Origin: Arsenophonus nilaparvatae | GTDB lineage: Bacteria > Pseudomonadota > Gammaproteobacteria > Enterobacterales > Enterobacteriaceae | Direction: 5' to 3' (one strand) | DNA: 64,000 nucleotides | Assembly: GCF_000757905.1 (NCBI RefSeq) | Contig: NZ_JRLH01000003.1 | Shown here: positions 63,516-64,000 of the stretch, in pieces | Layout of the letters: every line of letters starts with the position of its first letter | Position numbering within the stretch: position 1 is the stretch's first letter | Notes under the pieces: generated by a model | Databases searched by the model: none | The model's input: only the letters and a program-made list of their open reading frames with translations | What the model was told of the DNA's origin: nothing | Program-made: the position numbers and the translations under genes

Positions 63516-64000
63516 CTAATAATTAAAAACTCTGGCCAGTTTACCTTTTCCATTAAGCATAATTTGTCTTTCGGATGCAGATATAAATATGGATTCCCCA
63601 GATAGGATCTCGGCAGTTTGATTTTCTGAGGTGATAGATATCTTACCTTCAATACAAAATAAAATCGTGGCAGAATTGTTTGCTATCGTAGTCAATTGAT
63701 TATCAATTAGATATAAGGAAAAAGCAAAATCATCTACCGGAATAGGATAACAAAATTCATTATTATGTATATTCGGTTGTAGCAATAATGTGTCGCAGGG
63801 TTTGGCAATGAAATCTAAATTAGCCAGTAATTCAGCAATATCGATATGTTTGTTAGTTAATCCCGCGCGCAGTACATTGTCAGAATTGGCCATTACTTCT
63901 AAACCAACACCTTCAATATAAGCATGCGGCGTTCTGGCATAGAGAAACATCGCTTTACCTGGTTGTAATTCAATAATATTCAGTAACAATGGTGCAAATA
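63516..64000 (-). CDS. manA: Mannose-6-phosphate isomerase, C-terminal part (runs off the window)
   Basis: Interconverts mannose-6-phosphate and fructose-6-phosphate. Only the last 161 codons or so are inside the window; the reading frame is open through base 64000 (codons FAPLLLNIIELQPG). The type I PMI block MFLYARTPHAYIEGVGLEVM with a zinc/active-site His, ANSDNVLRAGLTNKHID and the C-terminal cupin strands (ESIFISASERQIML, GKLARVFNY) match E. coli ManA. The true start lies beyond the window edge. Confidence 0.95.
   Translation of the reverse strand, partial: FAPLLLNIIELQPGKAMFLYARTPHAYIEGVGLEVMANSDNVLRAGLTNKHIDIAELLANLDFIAKPCDTLLLQPNIHNNEFCYPIPVDDFAFSLYLIDNQLTTIANNSATILFCIEGKISITSENQTAEILSGESIFISASERQIMLNGKGKLARVFNY

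Noticed and set aside
1..64000. CRISPR arrays, prophage genes or a defence island
   Set aside because: No regularly spaced repeats and no phage or nuclease/toxin-type genes; the only mobile element is the IS5-family copy.

Overview
The window is a stretch of AT-rich gammaproteobacterial chromosome. Gene content, protein similarity and local gene orders (galU-hns-tdk-adhE, trpEGDCBA, lapA-lapB-pyrF-yciH, rsxABCDGE-nth, manA-ydgA) are enterobacterial. Separate trpG and trpD genes, low GC, long gene-poor gaps and many absences relative to the Escherichia coli order fit a Morganellaceae-type genome, most likely an Arsenophonus-like insect associate. That assignment is an inference from features; no marker gene search was possible. 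No rRNA, tRNA, CRISPR array or prophage was recognised.

Layout. 1-6.6 kb: sppA, divergent from ydjA-selD-topB, then xthA convergent with topB. 7-8.3 kb: a LysR-type regulator and a run of hairpins at an apparent synteny break. 8.3-18.5 kb: purU, rssB, galU, hns, tdk, adhE, ychE, with large AT-rich gaps where E. coli has ychJ, rssA and (after ychE) the opp operon. 19-25.7 kb: clsA, an intact IS5-family element, tonB, yciA, yciB, yciC and a BON-domain lipoprotein. 25.9-32.8 kb: a complete trp operon with TrpR operator, Trp-Trp leader peptide and attenuator. 32.8-38.6 kb: rnm, yciO, rluB, an unrecognised lipoprotein gene, yciK, sohB. 39.1-50.4 kb: topA, sodC, cysB, acnA, ribA, lapAB, pyrF, yciH. 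50.4-64 kb: osmB, rnb, nth with the rsx operon, ydgJ, yfeH, a small unrecognised gene, ydgA and the 3' part of manA.

How the genes work together. The trp genes carry chorismate to tryptophan under repression plus attenuation. AdhE (with an FNR-like site upstream) supports fermentation; AcnA, the Rsx complex, SodC, XthA and Nth serve central metabolism, redox control and oxidative-damage repair. TopA and TopB, H-NS and RssB set supercoiling, chromatin and RpoS turnover. LapA/LapB, ClsA, YciB and TonB maintain the envelope.

Most of the window is conserved housekeeping sequence. I found no convincing new multi-gene system. The items most worth a second look are the hairpin run after the LysR gene, the unrecognised Asp+2 lipoprotein at the btuR position, the orphan gene near 61.5 kb, the FNR-like site before adhE, the unusual TonB spacer, and the pattern of lost genes replaced by AT-rich DNA.
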